Part shown: one piece after another, positions 22,381 through 33,936 of the stretch
Layout: every line of letters starts with the position of its first letter
Numbering within the stretch: the stretch's first letter is position 1
Assembly: GCA_023053575.1 (NCBI GenBank)
Contig: JAKZAP010000001.1
Coordinates: forward strand, 25,872,533-25,936,532
Direction of reading: 5' to 3'
Length of the DNA stretch: 64,000 nt
From: Branchinecta lynchi
Lineage: Eukaryota > Arthropoda > Branchiopoda > Anostraca > Branchinectidae
Notes under the pieces: generated by a model
Seen by the model: the letters and a program-made list of their open reading frames with translations, nothing else
What the model was told of the DNA's origin: nothing
The model's database searches: none
Program-made: the position numbers and the translations under genes

Positions 22381-22810
22381 ATATTAATTAATTAATTAAT
22401 TAATTATTAATTAATTAATTTATTTATGACCCGCCATTTTGAAAAGGCGGAGTATATGAAGAAAATAAACAAAATAAACAAAACACATAAACACACACAA
22501 AAAGACACTTAATTTTCAACCTTCCGTCAGGAAGCAGTAGACGACGTCGTGCGCTGGTTGGACCCTGTTCTCCATGATTTTTGAAAGCGATGAGGAAACA
22601 TCCAAAAGGGTAACACTTGCATCTTGAATTTCTCCGTCAATGTATGGTTATGACATAATTTCGACAAGTGGAGCAAGTGCTTCGCATATTTAAAATAGCA
22701 TGATCTCATCTTTTTAATCTCCTTCTTTCGCAGAATACGAGTGACGCCTGAACGAAATAGTATAGAAGGAGCAGAGAAGGTGCTGTACAAATTTCCCAAA
22801 GCTTTACGAT
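22381..22810 (-). mobile_element. 5'-truncated LINE 3' end with (TTAA)n tail
   Basis: On the minus strand this is a short C-terminal coding remnant (about 22527-22740) followed by a 3' UTR ending in an (AATT)n microsatellite at 22383-22421. The same sequence, diverged, recurs at 52985-53340; shared landmarks are GTGCGCTGGTTGG and GGAGTATA-GAAGAAAAT. Its C-terminal residues (KFKMQVLPFWMFPHRFQKSW) sit where LINE proteins have their tail. Clade unknown. Confidence 0.55.
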
Positions 22811-23859
22811 TATAGCGCGGGAGCGCCCCCGGTTGTGGACGATGCGCCCATAGGCGTTACGAATTTATTTATAAACTTCTTGAACAACCGAAGAGCAAAA
22901 TTTTGACAATGAAGATTTGAACGTTATGCCGAGCCACCGTAGAGAGTCTGTTGATTTGACGATGAACGATCCAAGACATATAGAAGCTTTTTATGCATTC
23001 GAACCATTTGACGAAGGGTTGAAATGCAGGTACTCACATTTGACAGGTTAACTTCAAGGTTAATTTTGAGAAGTTCCGACGACAGCTTACAGACATTTTT
23101 TGTGAGTGTGGATCGGCTACGGCTTACTAAGAGCAAGTCTAATATGTCCTTCCATCCGTCTGTTGAGCATGATAACCCTCGAAGGAGTTGATATAGTTTG
23201 TTCAGACTTGGTTTAGAGATTCTTTAGATCAAGGTAAAGGTCAAGTTCGTAAATAGGCTTCGTAGCCCTATGTTTCGGGGTTTGGGGAGGGGTCAGGTTA
23301 AGGGGCGAACACATTTTTATTCTTTAAGCACATACGATGGTCGGTTTAGGGGTAAGGAATCATGCTGAATCAATATGGGAAACAAAACCGGACAATTGCA
23401 AAAAATCAAAGTTTCGTCTGCAGTTGACGATAGAGGTTCAATACTGGGGCAAAGAGACATGCTGAATCAGTATCTGAGACGTACTTTCTCGCTCGAAAAA
23501 CAGTTTGCCCGGAAACCGGTCGAAAAATACCCCTCGTACTTGTTTCTGCCTTTTACATTGTCCTTAGCTCCGCTGCAGAATAACAATGTTCCGGAATCTC
23601 TACTCTTAGTCATTGTTTCATTTTGCACATAACAACTTTTTCGTCCGTTCATGCTTCCCAGTAAAACGCCGCAACCTTTGCCAAAATAACTGAGTCAAGA
23701 AGTAGGGCAAACATAAAATCAACCTTCGATATTTATGTTCAGTTTGGCGGAGTTGTGTATATTGTGTGTTATCTAAAGCATTTAAATTTTTTGCTTGGCT
23801 TTTCCTAATTTTTAACGACGACGCACACAGTTTTCAGATTTTTGCGTCGAACCTTCCTC
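22811..23859. other. Ankyrin intron, nothing recognised
   Basis: About 1 kb with no feature supported. ORFs on both strands at 23375-23652 overlap each other and lack family features. Confidence 0.45.
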
Positions 23860-24015
23860 ATAAAGACAGAAGTCGGCACAGAGTAAGTACTAACAAGAAA
23901 ATTGGTAATTTCACGGAGAATATTTTCTCCGTGAAAATATTCTCACACGATGAAATGGATCTTTGCACCATTTCATCGTGCGAAGATCATTTCTAGTGAA
24001 AGCTGTGCTTCAAAG
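23860..24015 (-). repeat. Partial TTAA-family A MITE containing two perfect hairpins
   Basis: The segment ending GATCATTTCTAGTGAAAGC then TGTGCTT matches the end of the reversed MITE at about 17093-17120. Inside it, 23911-23936 is a palindrome (TTCACGGAGAA and its complement). 23945-23979 is a hairpin with a perfect 13-bp stem, CACGATGAAATGG/CCATTTCATCGTG, and a 9-nt loop. Confidence 0.55.
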
Positions 24016-24623
24016 TTTAACCGGGGCTGAGATTCGACTGTCTAATTAGACTTCACTTATTTATTTAAATACCAAACCCGATAAAAAATGAGTTACATCG
24101 TTTGTCCGCTATCTGTCGATAATCGGTTTCATCCACTGAACTTATTCTTTCGAATTTTTGGAATCTCTATGTGCTTTTGCCTGTATGCTTGAAATATTCA
24201 GCAACTCCAGGTCATTGCCCTTATCATCACTTTCCCACTCCCTTCAGAGGAGTAGCTTCTTCCAATTTTCCGAGTTTATCTTCCGTAACACACGGAAATG
24301 CAAGTTGAAATTCAAGTTCTCGGCGTCTGGATGAATCTTGGGTTGTCGTGCAGGCAGCGGACATTGTGAACGTTGTTACTAGAGCCCCGGTTCAAACAAT
24401 ACAAAATTCCTTAGATGATTCTAAATAATTCAGTGTATGACAAAATCAGATGTAAAATAGTTGCCTTTCCGGTTGAACTTTAATATTCATTCCTGATTTT
24501 CAGATAAGAAACACAAGCCTTTTGACAGCACTTTCAAAAGAAGAGTCGATCATGGTACTTAGACTTGCACTTTTTTATTTGCAACCAGCACAATAGAAAA
24601 CAAAAGACTGACACCTAGAACAT

Positions 24624-25072
24624 TTATGGTCGCGAGAGGTTAGACAGAGCATACCTAGTTACCATTACATTAGATAAGCAAAAACATCGACTACGTCTTA
24701 ATTCGCATACATAAACATACTGACCTACAAAAAGAGGGTTTATCAGAAATAGAAATTCATGTAGTGATAAATTATCGAGTAAAAACTTCTTAGCCATGTT
24801 TCTGAAGGACTTTATATTGTTTGCCAACTTTATCGACTCGGGGAGGAAGTTTCGTATCTCGGTGCCACTGCATTTCATAGAACAATAAAAACTATAGTTA
24901 AACGAGACATTCAAGCGCATAATTAGTGGCAGACTTTGTGACAAACTCGTGTAATTCCTAGTGACGTTTAACAAAGTCATAAATGATTCTGGTAGAAGCT
25001 GAACATCATCCCAGTACATAAGCTCTGCAATACTCAAAGGACGCGTCGTACTTATAATAGAATAGAATAAAA
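24624..25072 (-). pseudogene. Retrotransposon reverse-transcriptase C-terminal fragment
   Basis: A minus-strand open frame, whose first codons fall inside the flanking satellite, reads TTRPLSIAELMYWDDVQLLP, later TEIRNFLPESIKLANNIKSF then RNMAKKFLLD. This is the usual C-terminus of LINE reverse transcriptases (a G-WN-LP-I-N-S-FK-K-LL pattern). No catalytic core remains. It abuts the first unit of the 275-bp satellite. Confidence 0.6.
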
Positions 25073-27275
25073 TATATTTTACACGAAAGCCCGAAGGCCA
25101 TGGCAAATACATATAGTGCTAACATTCGTTTGGAACAACAATATGTAATTCATTCTACTTCAGCAGTATTTCTTCATTCTCATTCCCGGGATTCTACACC
25201 TCATAAGTGTATCCTATCTCCTCTTTTAGCACTGCACTGATTCATAACAAACTTGCGAAGTTTAGGTAGTGTTCCATTACGATCGTTACTATTCTTGTCA
25301 TTATTACCGTTCCAGAGCCCGGCGTAATAAGTAAAGATGCTCCTCCCACTTATATTTTACACGAAAGCCCGAAGGCCATGGCAAATACATATAGTGCTAA
25401 CATTGGTTTGGAACAACAATAGGTAATTCATTCTACTTCAGCAGTATTTCTTCATTCTCATTCCCGGGATTCTACACCTCATAAGTGTATCCTATCTCCT
25501 CTTTTAGCACTGCACTGATTAACAAACTTGCGAAGTTTAGGTAGTGTTCCGTTACGATCGTTACTATTCTTGTCATTATTACCGTTCCAGAGCCCGGCGT
25601 AATAAGTAAAGATGCTCCTCCCACTTATATTTTACACGAAAGCCCGAAGGCCATGGCAAATACATATAGTGCTAACATTGGTTTGGAACAACAATAGGTA
25701 ATTCATTCTACTTCAGCAGTATTTCTTCATTCTCATTCCCGGGATTCTACACCTCATAAGTGTATCCTATCTCCTCTTTTAGCACTGCACTGATTAACAA
25801 ACTTGCGAAGTTTAGGTAGTGTTCCGTTACGATCGTTACTATTCTTGTCATTATTACCGTTCCAGAGCCCGGCGTAATAAGTAAAGATGCTCCTCCCACT
25901 TATATTTTACACGAAAGCCCGAAGGCCATGGCAAATACATATAGTGCTAACATTGGTTTGGAACAACAATAGGTAATTCATTCTACTTCAGCAGTATTTC
26001 TTCATTCTCATTCCCGGGATTCTACACCTCATAAGTGTATCCTATCTCCTCTTTTAGCACTGCACTGATTAACAAACTTGCGAAGTTTAGGTAGTGTTCC
26101 GTTACGATCGTTACTATTCTTGTCATTATTACCGTTCCAGAGCCCGGCGTAATAAGTAAAGATGCTCCTCCCACTTATATTTTACACGAAAGCCCGAAGG
26201 CCATGGCAAATACATATAGTGCTAACATTGGTTTGGAACAACAATAGGTAATTCATTCTACTTCAGCAGTATTTCTTCATTCTCATTCCCGGGATTCTAC
26301 ACCTCATAAGTGTATCCTATCTCCTCTTTTAGCACTGCACTGATTAACAAACTTGCGAAGTTTAGGTAGTGTTCCGTTACGATCGTTACTATTCTTGTCA
26401 TTATTACCGTTCCAGAGCCCGGCGTAATAAGTAAAGATGCTCCTCCCACTTATATTTTACACGAAAGCCCGAAGGCCATGGCAAATACATATAGTGCTAA
26501 CATTGGTTTGGAACAACAATAGGTAATTCATTCTACTTCAGCAGTATTTCTTCATTCTCATTCCCGGGATTCTACACCTCATAAGTGTATCCTATCTCCT
26601 CTTTTAGCATTGCACTGATTAATAAACTTGCGAAGTTTAGGTAGTGTTCCGTTACGATCGTTACTATTCTTGTCATTATTACCGTTCCAGAGCCCGGCGT
26701 AATAAGTAAAGATGCTCCTCCCACTTATATTTTACACGAAAGCCCGAAGGCCATGGCAAATACATATAGTGCTAACATTGGTTTGGAACAACAATAGGTA
26801 ATTCATTCTACTTCAGCAGTATTTCTTCATTCTCATTCCCGGGATTCTACACCTCATAAGTGTATCCTATCTCCTCTTTTAGCACTGCACTGATTAACAA
26901 ACTTGCGAAGTTTAGGTAGTGTTCCGTTACGATCGTTACTATTCTTGTCATTATTACCGTTCCAGAGCCCGGCGTAATAAGTAAAGATGCTCCTCCCACT
27001 TATATTTTACACGAAAGCCCGAAGGCCATGGCAAATACATATAGTGCTAACATTGGTTTGGAACAACAATAGGTAATTCATTCTACTTCAGCAGTATTTC
27101 TTCATTCTCATTCCCGGGATTCTACACCTCATAAGTGTATCCTATCTCCTCTTTTAGCATTGCACTGATTAATAAACTTGCGAAGTTTAGGTAGTGTTCC
27201 GTTACGATCGTTACTATTCTTGTCATTATTACCGTTCCAGAGCCCGGCGTAATAAGTAAAGATGCTCCTCCCACT
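25073..27275. repeat. 275-bp satellite, eight units
   Basis: Units start at 25073 (278 bp, diverged), 25351, 25626, 25901, 26176, 26451, 26726 and 27001, each beginning TATATTTTACACGAAAGCC (the unit ending at 27275 is followed by TATTATTTTCG). Units 2-8 are almost identical. Units 6 and 8 share AGCATTGCACTGATTAATAA, whereas the others have AGCACTGCACTGATTAACAA; unit 1 alone has CATTCGTTTGG and TTCCATTACG. The unit is related to single-copy sequence at about 14940-15100 and 55700-55790. Non-coding. Confidence 0.97.
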
Positions 27276-27931
27276 TATTATTTTCGTTCCACCACTGTTA
27301 CGACCGTTACAGTTTACTTATGATGGTCGCTAGGTTCAAAGGGGATAATAACTATCGGTTCTGCAGGATCTCTCGTAAGAGTGATGACGTATGTTCGCGT
27401 TGTTATTATTTTTGTTTCAGATAGCGTCTACCGCAATACTTCGCTCGCCCCTCCTCTTATATCGTAACTTCTAATAACTTCCCTGGAACGTTACCTTATT
27501 CTCTTTTCGTGATGTTCAAGGCTTTCGCTCGTTGTTTCTGACATGCTTAGATGTCCGAAGACCGGTTATGCAAAGTTTGCCAAGTTTGTAATCCAAGGCA
27601 TGATATGGAAAGAGGCTAAAAACAGCTGAAGTCATGTAACTTCCTGTAAGCATAGCTATCAACTATATCAGAACATGAGAATTCTCTGTTGAGATTTCCG
27701 ATACTATTTTTCTTAATAAAGAATTTGAAAAAAAAATAAAGTGAATTGAATAACATAGACACTGTATAGTACGAGGTGTAATTTAGGTACGAGGTGTGTT
27801 TCAGGTAAAGTATGGATCGGTCAATTAATGTTGAAGAATGCACCTGTATTGAATGTACAGTAGGCTACCACCTTTCCTTTAACTGTCTGGTAGTTAGTTT
27901 TTCTGTAGTTTTACTAAACTTTATTCTCAAG
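27276..27931. other. Ankyrin intron: flank of the satellite's parent repeat
   Basis: About 27550-27700 matches about 15100-15270 (landmarks AAGACCGGT-ATG, GATATGGAAA-AGGCTAAA and GTAAGCATAGCT). So the satellite is embedded in a copy of that dispersed repeat. The remainder is intron up to the acceptor TTATTCTCAAG. Confidence 0.55.
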
Positions 27932-28016
27932 GTCAAGAAGATAACATCATGACAACTTCGGCGACTCAGTATGGTGCTGACAACGTTGACATTTCCAGAC
28001 AGTCTGTCAACATAGG
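27932..28016 (+). CDS. Ankyrin exon: linker before ZU5
   Basis: 85 nt, phase 1 to 2, donor GTACGT. It reads (G)QEDNIMTTSATQYGADNVD then ISRQSVNIG. The acceptor (TTCTCAAG) has a short pyrimidine tract. The phase-1 entry fits both the 16326-16515 exon and the 21478-21564 cassette, and the phase-2 exit fits the ZU5 exon at 37384, which supports it. Linker residues are poorly conserved in the family, so the phase logic is the main evidence. Confidence 0.8.
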
Positions 28017-28309
28017 GTACGTAGTTTTGAATTAACAACAAACCTAATCCCTAGCCGAACTTAGATTATGTATTAAACGTGCTTTTGGCATGGTTATTTT
28101 ACCCCTCCCTCCCCTACCCTCCCCCGGCTGTTTCTTGACTGTCTTCGGGTGTGATTCAAGCTACTATTATTGACTTCCTTGAAAGCGACGACCTTGTTCC
28201 AACCTGTATAGAGAGATTGCAGCCTCCCCGACGGAAACGGAGCGAGACATAAACTAACATTGTGAGGTGTGGGATTTTCGACTTAGAAACTGAATTGAAA
28301 CTGTGTTTG

Positions 28310-28949
28310 CCCAGTCAGAAATTTCATAACGGGTAACACACGGATGCATACTTTCAACAGACAACACTTGGGATGTAATCTGTTGTGATTTTGAAAACAT
28401 TATGCAGTAACTGTTACACATAGCAAGGATTACCAGAAAAAGCCGAAAAAGCATCTGCTTACTTTTCCGATACCATGGCGACAAACAAAAGAGTTATCAC
28501 ATGCGTTTTCGGCGGTTTTTTGGGTTTGCCCAACAGTGCTTGTTATGCATTTGATGCATAACATTTTCGAAATCATAACAGGTTATAGATAGTCCTTCAG
28601 CCCAAGCTGACTGCGAATCATATTTGACGGTGCAAAACGGATAAGTCAGCTACATTGTGTTAGAGCTATATTTCGGCCCTTCTTGGCAAGGGTCCTCTTT
28701 AGGCTCAAGCCGCTCAAGCCATTAACTTGTGGAAAAACAATTAAAGGTTCCTTCTTAAATATCTGGTTTTATTAAGTTCTTCTCTGAAAATTGATTGGAG
28801 TTAAAGCTGGTGCTGTGATTGCTGTGAGCCCTAATAAAATGTAGCTGACATCCGTTTTGCACCGTCAAATATCATAACAGGTTACATCACAAGTGTTATC
28901 TATCAAAAGTGCGCATCCTTGTGTTATCTGTTATTAAGGTTCTGACAGT
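28310..28949. mobile_element. MITE, CTGACAGTG family (nest for a foldback element)
   Basis: The left end CCAGTCAGAAATTTCATAAC with GGTAACACACGGATGC and the right end GCATCCTTGTGTTATC, TGTTATTAAGGTTCTGAC, are inverted copies. A second element (28620-28872) is inserted inside. Related ends occur at 7408-7648. Non-coding. Confidence 0.6.
28620..28872. mobile_element. Foldback element with ATATTTGACGGTGC ends
   Basis: Terminal inverted repeats of about 35 bp: ATATTTGACGGTGCAAAACG with GATAAGTCAGCTACA on the left, and the mirror TGTAGCTGACATCC, GTTTTGCACCGTCAAATAT on the right. The left half carries the CCCTTCTTGGCAAGGGTCCT core of the foldback family. Nested in the MITE 28310-28949. Confidence 0.75.
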
Positions 28950-28975
28950 GTCGTAGCTATCCTGGGCCTGTAACT

Positions 28976-29252
28976 CGTTGGAAATATTATTTTGGCTTTC
29001 TTGATTGTTTAATCAGAGTTTTGTAGAAAATTGTACTAGGAAATGAGAGCTTGAAGGTTTCAAGCCTTACTACAAAACTGAATCATGCCTCCTGTCGTTT
29101 GTTCTTGGCAGGTCGTCTAATAAATGACCAATAGGATGCGAGACTCTTATTTGTTGTGAAAATTTTGAAGCCTTCAAGCTCTCCTTTCCCAGTAAACTTT
29201 TCTACAAAACAAATCATTAAAACCCACAAAGAGTCAAAATAACGTTACAAAG
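28976..29252. repeat. Inverted repeat (foldback) of ~280 bp
   Basis: Imperfect ~80-bp arms: GTTTTGTAGAAAATTGTAC, GAGAGCTTGAAGGTTTCAA on the left against TTGAAGCCTTCAAGCTCTC, AAACTTTTCTACAAAAC on the right. No coding sequence. Confidence 0.7.
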
Positions 29253-31554
29253 AATTTACGGGACCAGATTAGTTACCAACTCCGATAATTATGTTCTAAA
29301 GTCCTATTCTTCGCAATGCTGAATTATTTTGTTTATGTCCGTCTTGCCGGATACCAAGAAAGCGTCAAAATAATGTTCCGAGTAATTTATAGTCAGCAAA
29401 GCCTATAAATCGGACTCGGAAGTTGAAAAGTTCTATGCTTCACAATCTTCAATTATTTCGTTTATGCCGCATTCGATGATCGTGTTGAAATTCAGTTTCC
29501 TTCGGGTGCAATATTTGTATCCCTATACACAGGCTAGAACGACGATTGGTAACATTCAGGGTGGAAAGCACCCTTTGAGATTATACTTGTTTTCCTCAAA
29601 ACTGTTTTTATGCTTCATCCTTTTGTCCCGTCTGTATTTTTATTTTCTTTTCTTCCAACTGAATTAGTGAGTTTGCTACTATATTTCTATTTTTGTCATC
29701 CGACTGGCAATTGCGCTAATTTCAGAGACGTGGGAGGAATTCGCTGATCTCATATTCAGAATCGTCATCGGGCCCACGCGTGCTTTTGCAAACTCATTTG
29801 TTCATTGGAACGTAATGGTAGGTGCTTGACTTCTGCAAATCCAACAGTACATCTTGTCAGTGGGTTGTCAAATCTCAAATAGGTGTACGTCGTAAGGCCG
29901 GAGGCTTATGAGACGCGCACGCCAGACCGGACTTCTAAAACAAGGGATTCACTCTCTGGAAGGACTGTGTATAATTGGCCTTACGCCAGTTGAGCGCGAC
30001 AAGCGGGTTAGTCTCTGTTTGTCCCTCTTCGCCCTATTATCCCCACACATCACACATAAATAGTAAAAGAAAAGAGAAGCTTTCACTTTTCTTAAAGACT
30101 TGTAATATTCATGCAAGCTACATCCGTCATGGCTTCATCCATTATTAAACCCGGAACTAGAATTTTAAATGGTAAATTCTAACCCTCCTAATGAAACCTC
30201 ACTGATTTTCTGAATTAACTTGTTTGGCTACATTCTATGCCTATCATGCTGTCAACGCTTGATTGTGAGAAAGTTATTCACCAGAAAACTGTTTATGTAA
30301 ATTTCCCCCTGTTTTTGTTAGAAGTCATTGGGCTGGGAACAAGGCTTAATACAGCCAAAGCTGTGGGTGTTTTCTTGAAAGTAGAGCCTTTAGTATTCTA
30401 CTATTTTAGAAACTAGAGCTTAAAAGAGTAAATAGCGAGAGGGTTCCTTTAAAGCCGACAGACTCCAAATTTTTTTAGGTACTGAATTCAGTGGACTACT
30501 GACTAGTTGTACGCCTGGAGTCTTGCATTTGGCAACCCCTCAATGTCTGGGTCTGATGTGTATGAGGTCTGAGATTTGCGAGGCTATTGACAAGTTGTAC
30601 GCCCGGAGCCTTGCAGTTGATAACCCCCCGAGTTCTGTTTCTGATGGGTACTATAAACGTAGATGGGGCTAATCAATGCTATCGGTTGATATACCTTCAA
30701 GGTCTGTGTCTGATTGTTTATGAATGTAACATAGGGCTAACCATTGGTACCTGCCATCAGCTAGACCTAACGCGGTTTATTAACGTCTTAGTCCGCGAGA
30801 CTTTCGGTCTGTCAGCATTACGTAATCTCAAATGAGCAAAATTTAGCAGCGTGTTATCATTAGACTATAGTCGAGCGTCGGCTCCCTTTTCGTCTCGAAG
30901 AATGATAGCTCTACGGATAGTCTGAAAACCGAATTTGTTATAGCTAGTGTTAAAGAGCTCAGAATTATTTGGCAGAGATTCGAATCGTGATTCATCCATG
31001 CACATGAGCGAAAACCATTCAACGACAAAACCTGTTCCGAGTTTTGTGGGTTTTCATAAAACATGAAGGGTGTTTCTCTTATCTAAAGTCTAAATTCAGT
31101 AGAGCGTGTTCTCCCTTGGGTGGTTCATCTCTGTGAAAGTGTAGTTTTGTCCATCTCTTGTATTTGCGCGCTTGTTGCACACCCTTTGATTTTTTTTCTC
31201 CGTTATCTATAGTGTCTTCTTATCGTGTTTTAGCCTCAGCGAGTTCAGTTTGGACCAGTCGCTAATTTCCGTTGCAAGCACCTTCCAGTTGCCTATGTGT
31301 CGTGCAAGGTTCGATTTTTAGTGAGATTCGTAAGACTTATAGTAGTGGTGAGGCATCTAGTCAACTAAAAAATAGCTAGTGGTTGGTTCTGTAGTGACTT
31401 ACTGCATGAGTTTGGAATAATCCTAAGGATGAGCGTGGACATGACGAAGTAAGTTCAAATTCCGGTTTTGGAGACCTACTACGTTGGTAGAGTTTTGTGA
31501 CAGCCCGTACCTATATAATCCTTAAATCTGCTTCTGTAATCGCTCCACCCAATT
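29253..31554. other. Ankyrin intron, one weak tandem repeat
   Basis: About 30500-30670 holds two diverged direct copies of about 85-90 bp (AGTTGTACGCC-GGAG-CTTGCA in each). Otherwise nothing is recognised. A tempting small exon at 29726-29817 was rejected because it introduces a stop. Confidence 0.5.
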
Positions 31555-33034
31555 AACAAGAGCTACGAGCTCATATGGCACTTGTTACGAGTAGGCAGTA
31601 CAAGAAAGTAGATGAGAACGTGATAAAATACACCCGCCATCCAAAAATGCGGTTTGGAAATAGAAGTAGGATAGTTTGTTTCACTCACTTCTAAGTAGTT
31701 CCGGCATCGTATCGATTATCAAATGCACATGACTGTTCAAACTTCCAAGTTTCAGCCTAATAAGTCCACTAGTTTGATCCCTAGACGTGCTACAATATTT
31801 CCGGTACTCCTTCCATCTCCCCCTACCGTGGCCGAATCTGGTTCGGACTAAAAAATGGATCATCTAAAGTATCTTCTTTTATACCACCGCTAAAGTTTCG
31901 GTCGAGTCTGAGCATTTTTGGAAAATTCTGGTACCCCCTCGTCATACGTTAACTGAAAAGGCAGCTTGTCTTTACACTTGAAATTTAAATACATTTATTC
32001 CATGGCTGACGAGGACCCTTGCCAAGAAGGGCCGAAATATCGCTGATGAAAAATCATAGCTGACGTATCCGTTGCAAACATTGTTTGAATAAATTGTTTG
32101 GCTATTTTGCCTCTGCCCAACTCTCTTCTCTCAAACTTCATCAAGTTTGACAATTCTGGTTTCTGGCTTCTGACCTCCACTCTAAGCGTTTCTCAAGATT
32201 TCCGGTTCCCTCCTCCAACTCCCCCCAGTGTCATCGGATCCGGTCCGGATTTATAGTGGGACGTCTGAGACACGAGGTCATCCTAAATATAAAATTTCAT
32301 CAAGATCCGATGACTCGTTCGCAAGATAAAAATACCACACATTTTGGCTTCCCCCTCCCTCCACTCCCCCTCCCAGATGGTCGGATCGGGGAAATGACTA
32401 TTTCCCATTTAATCTGGTCGGGTCCCTGACGTGCCTGCCAATTTTCAGCGTCCCAGCACATCAGGAAGCACCAAACTCGTGGGATCACTAAAAGTTCGGA
32501 CTTCTCCCCCCCCCCCCCCCCCCCCCCCCCCCAACTCCCCCAAAGTGAGCGGATCCGTTCCGGTTATATCCATCACGTATCTAGGACTTCTGCTTGTTCT
32601 TTCCACCAAGTTTCATCCGGAATCCTTCACTCTAAGTGTTTTCCAAGATTTCCGGTTTCCCCCTCCAACTCCCCCCAGTGTCAACGGATCCGGTCTGGAT
32701 TTAAAATGGAGGGTCTGAGACACGAAGTCCTTCCATATATCAAGTTTCATTAAGATCCGATCACCCGTTCGTAAGCTAAAAATATTTCATTTTTCCTATT
32801 TTTTCCGGATTCCCCCTCCCTCCACTCCCCTCCAGATGGTCGGATCGAGGAAGCGACAATTTCTAATTTAAGCTGGTCCAGTTCCTGATATGCCTGCCAA
32901 GTTTCATCGTCCTAGCTTATCTGGAAGTGCCCGAACTAGCAAAACCGGGACCGACAGACCGACAGACCGACAGACCGACTGACGGACAGAAATTACAATC
33001 GCTATATGGCACTTGAGTAAGCTCAAGTGCCATA
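31555..33034 (+). mobile_element. Hairpin-ended element (copy B, diverged, nested insertion)
   Basis: Starts AACAAGAGCTACGAGCTCAT, ATGGCACTTGTTACGAG and ends with a run of GACCGACAGACC steps, CAATCGCTATATGGCACTTG, then a 13-bp perfect terminal hairpin at 33005-33034 (TATGGCACTTGAG/CTCAAGTGCCATA, loop TAAG). It contains about two to three diverged units of the ~280-bp repeat and a half copy of the foldback family at 31998-32180. A 27-base C run lies at 32506-32532. Confidence 0.8.
31998..32180 (-). repeat. Half copy of the GAGGACCCTTGCC foldback family
   Basis: Reads GACGAGGACCCTTGCCAAGA..., ATCGCTGATGAAAAATCATA, TGTTTGAATAAATTG and onward to CTTCATCAAGTTTGACAATT and TCTGGTTTCTGGCTTCTGAC. It is the reverse complement of about 34545-34705, i.e. 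one arm and the outer flank only. Confidence 0.75.
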
Positions 33035-33936
33035 AAAACCCAGAGACCCAAATTTCATACGGTGCATTCTCACCCCTAATGACATCTCCTCACTTGTCTT
33101 GGTACCGTCGATGCGTATAACCCTGTCTATGTTTGTTTGCAAGATGTTCATTCATCAGAAAAAACAGTCGTATCTTTTTTTTCCAGCTTTTTGCTAGAAG
33201 TCAACCGGCCCAGATAAATACTTAAAACAGACAAGGTCGAGGGATACAAAGCCTAGTTTTTAAGTGTTCAATTATTTTTAATAATTACATAAATAGTAAA
33301 CAGTTTGAAGGTCCAATAAAGGACGAAGTGGATTTTATTGTATCATTCTGTTTGTGGGCTGTGGTACACATTACAACAATTGGAAAAGCCGTAATATTAA
33401 TTCATCACGCCTTTTAATAATACGCTATGAAACCTCCTCGCGTCGTGTTATGGGATGCACCGAAACATAAATAGGTGTAAAGCAAATTTGAGACGAAAAA
33501 TGTTGCTCTGTGAAGCTAAGATACTAGGGAATTATAATTAGTATGGAAACGCCACTGTGGTCGCTAAAAACTTTAAGCCGTTTAGTTTCTGCTGAGAGTG
33601 ATTTCCCCTTGGCTAGTTTTTCGTCCAGATTTTAGCTAAGCAAAAATTCGCAGGCAGATCCCCCTCCTCCCGCTGTAAGAAGGCTTAAGCCAGTTAGGCA
33701 AATAAAAGTAAAATCTTCTGATCCTTTGTCTGCCCAGTAATGCATTTGAAAGCGCCCGTCAGTCCCCTGATCAATCGGCTATTGTTGCGCTGCTCTGGAA
33801 TGCTACCTTCATACCCTATAATAATATTAACACGAGTGAGATATGCATGCATTCTGCTAATAGACCACCCTTGCTTTGCGGTCTATCTTTCAATACTATG
33901 TATACTAATGAGTGTCTTTTCTCTTCGCTGCTTCAG
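33035..33936. other. Ankyrin intron upstream of candidate microexon
   Basis: Nothing recognised except, at the end, a strong branch-point-like TACTAAT (33903-33909) followed by a pyrimidine tract and CAG at 33934-33936. Confidence 0.5.

Noticed and set aside
22383..22421. TTAA microsatellite as a cluster of piggyBac target sites.
   Set aside because: It sits at the 3' end of a LINE fragment and is better explained as its microsatellite tail.
25073..27275. Evenly spaced identical repeats resembling a CRISPR array.
   Set aside because: The whole 275-bp unit repeats with no short-repeat/unique-spacer alternation, and the locus is a eukaryotic intron.
29726..29817. Possible small ankyrin exon between ATTTCAG and GTAGGT.
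   Set aside because: With the phase-2 entry required after 28016 it meets TGA after a few codons, and its 92-nt length would also change the phase before ZU5.
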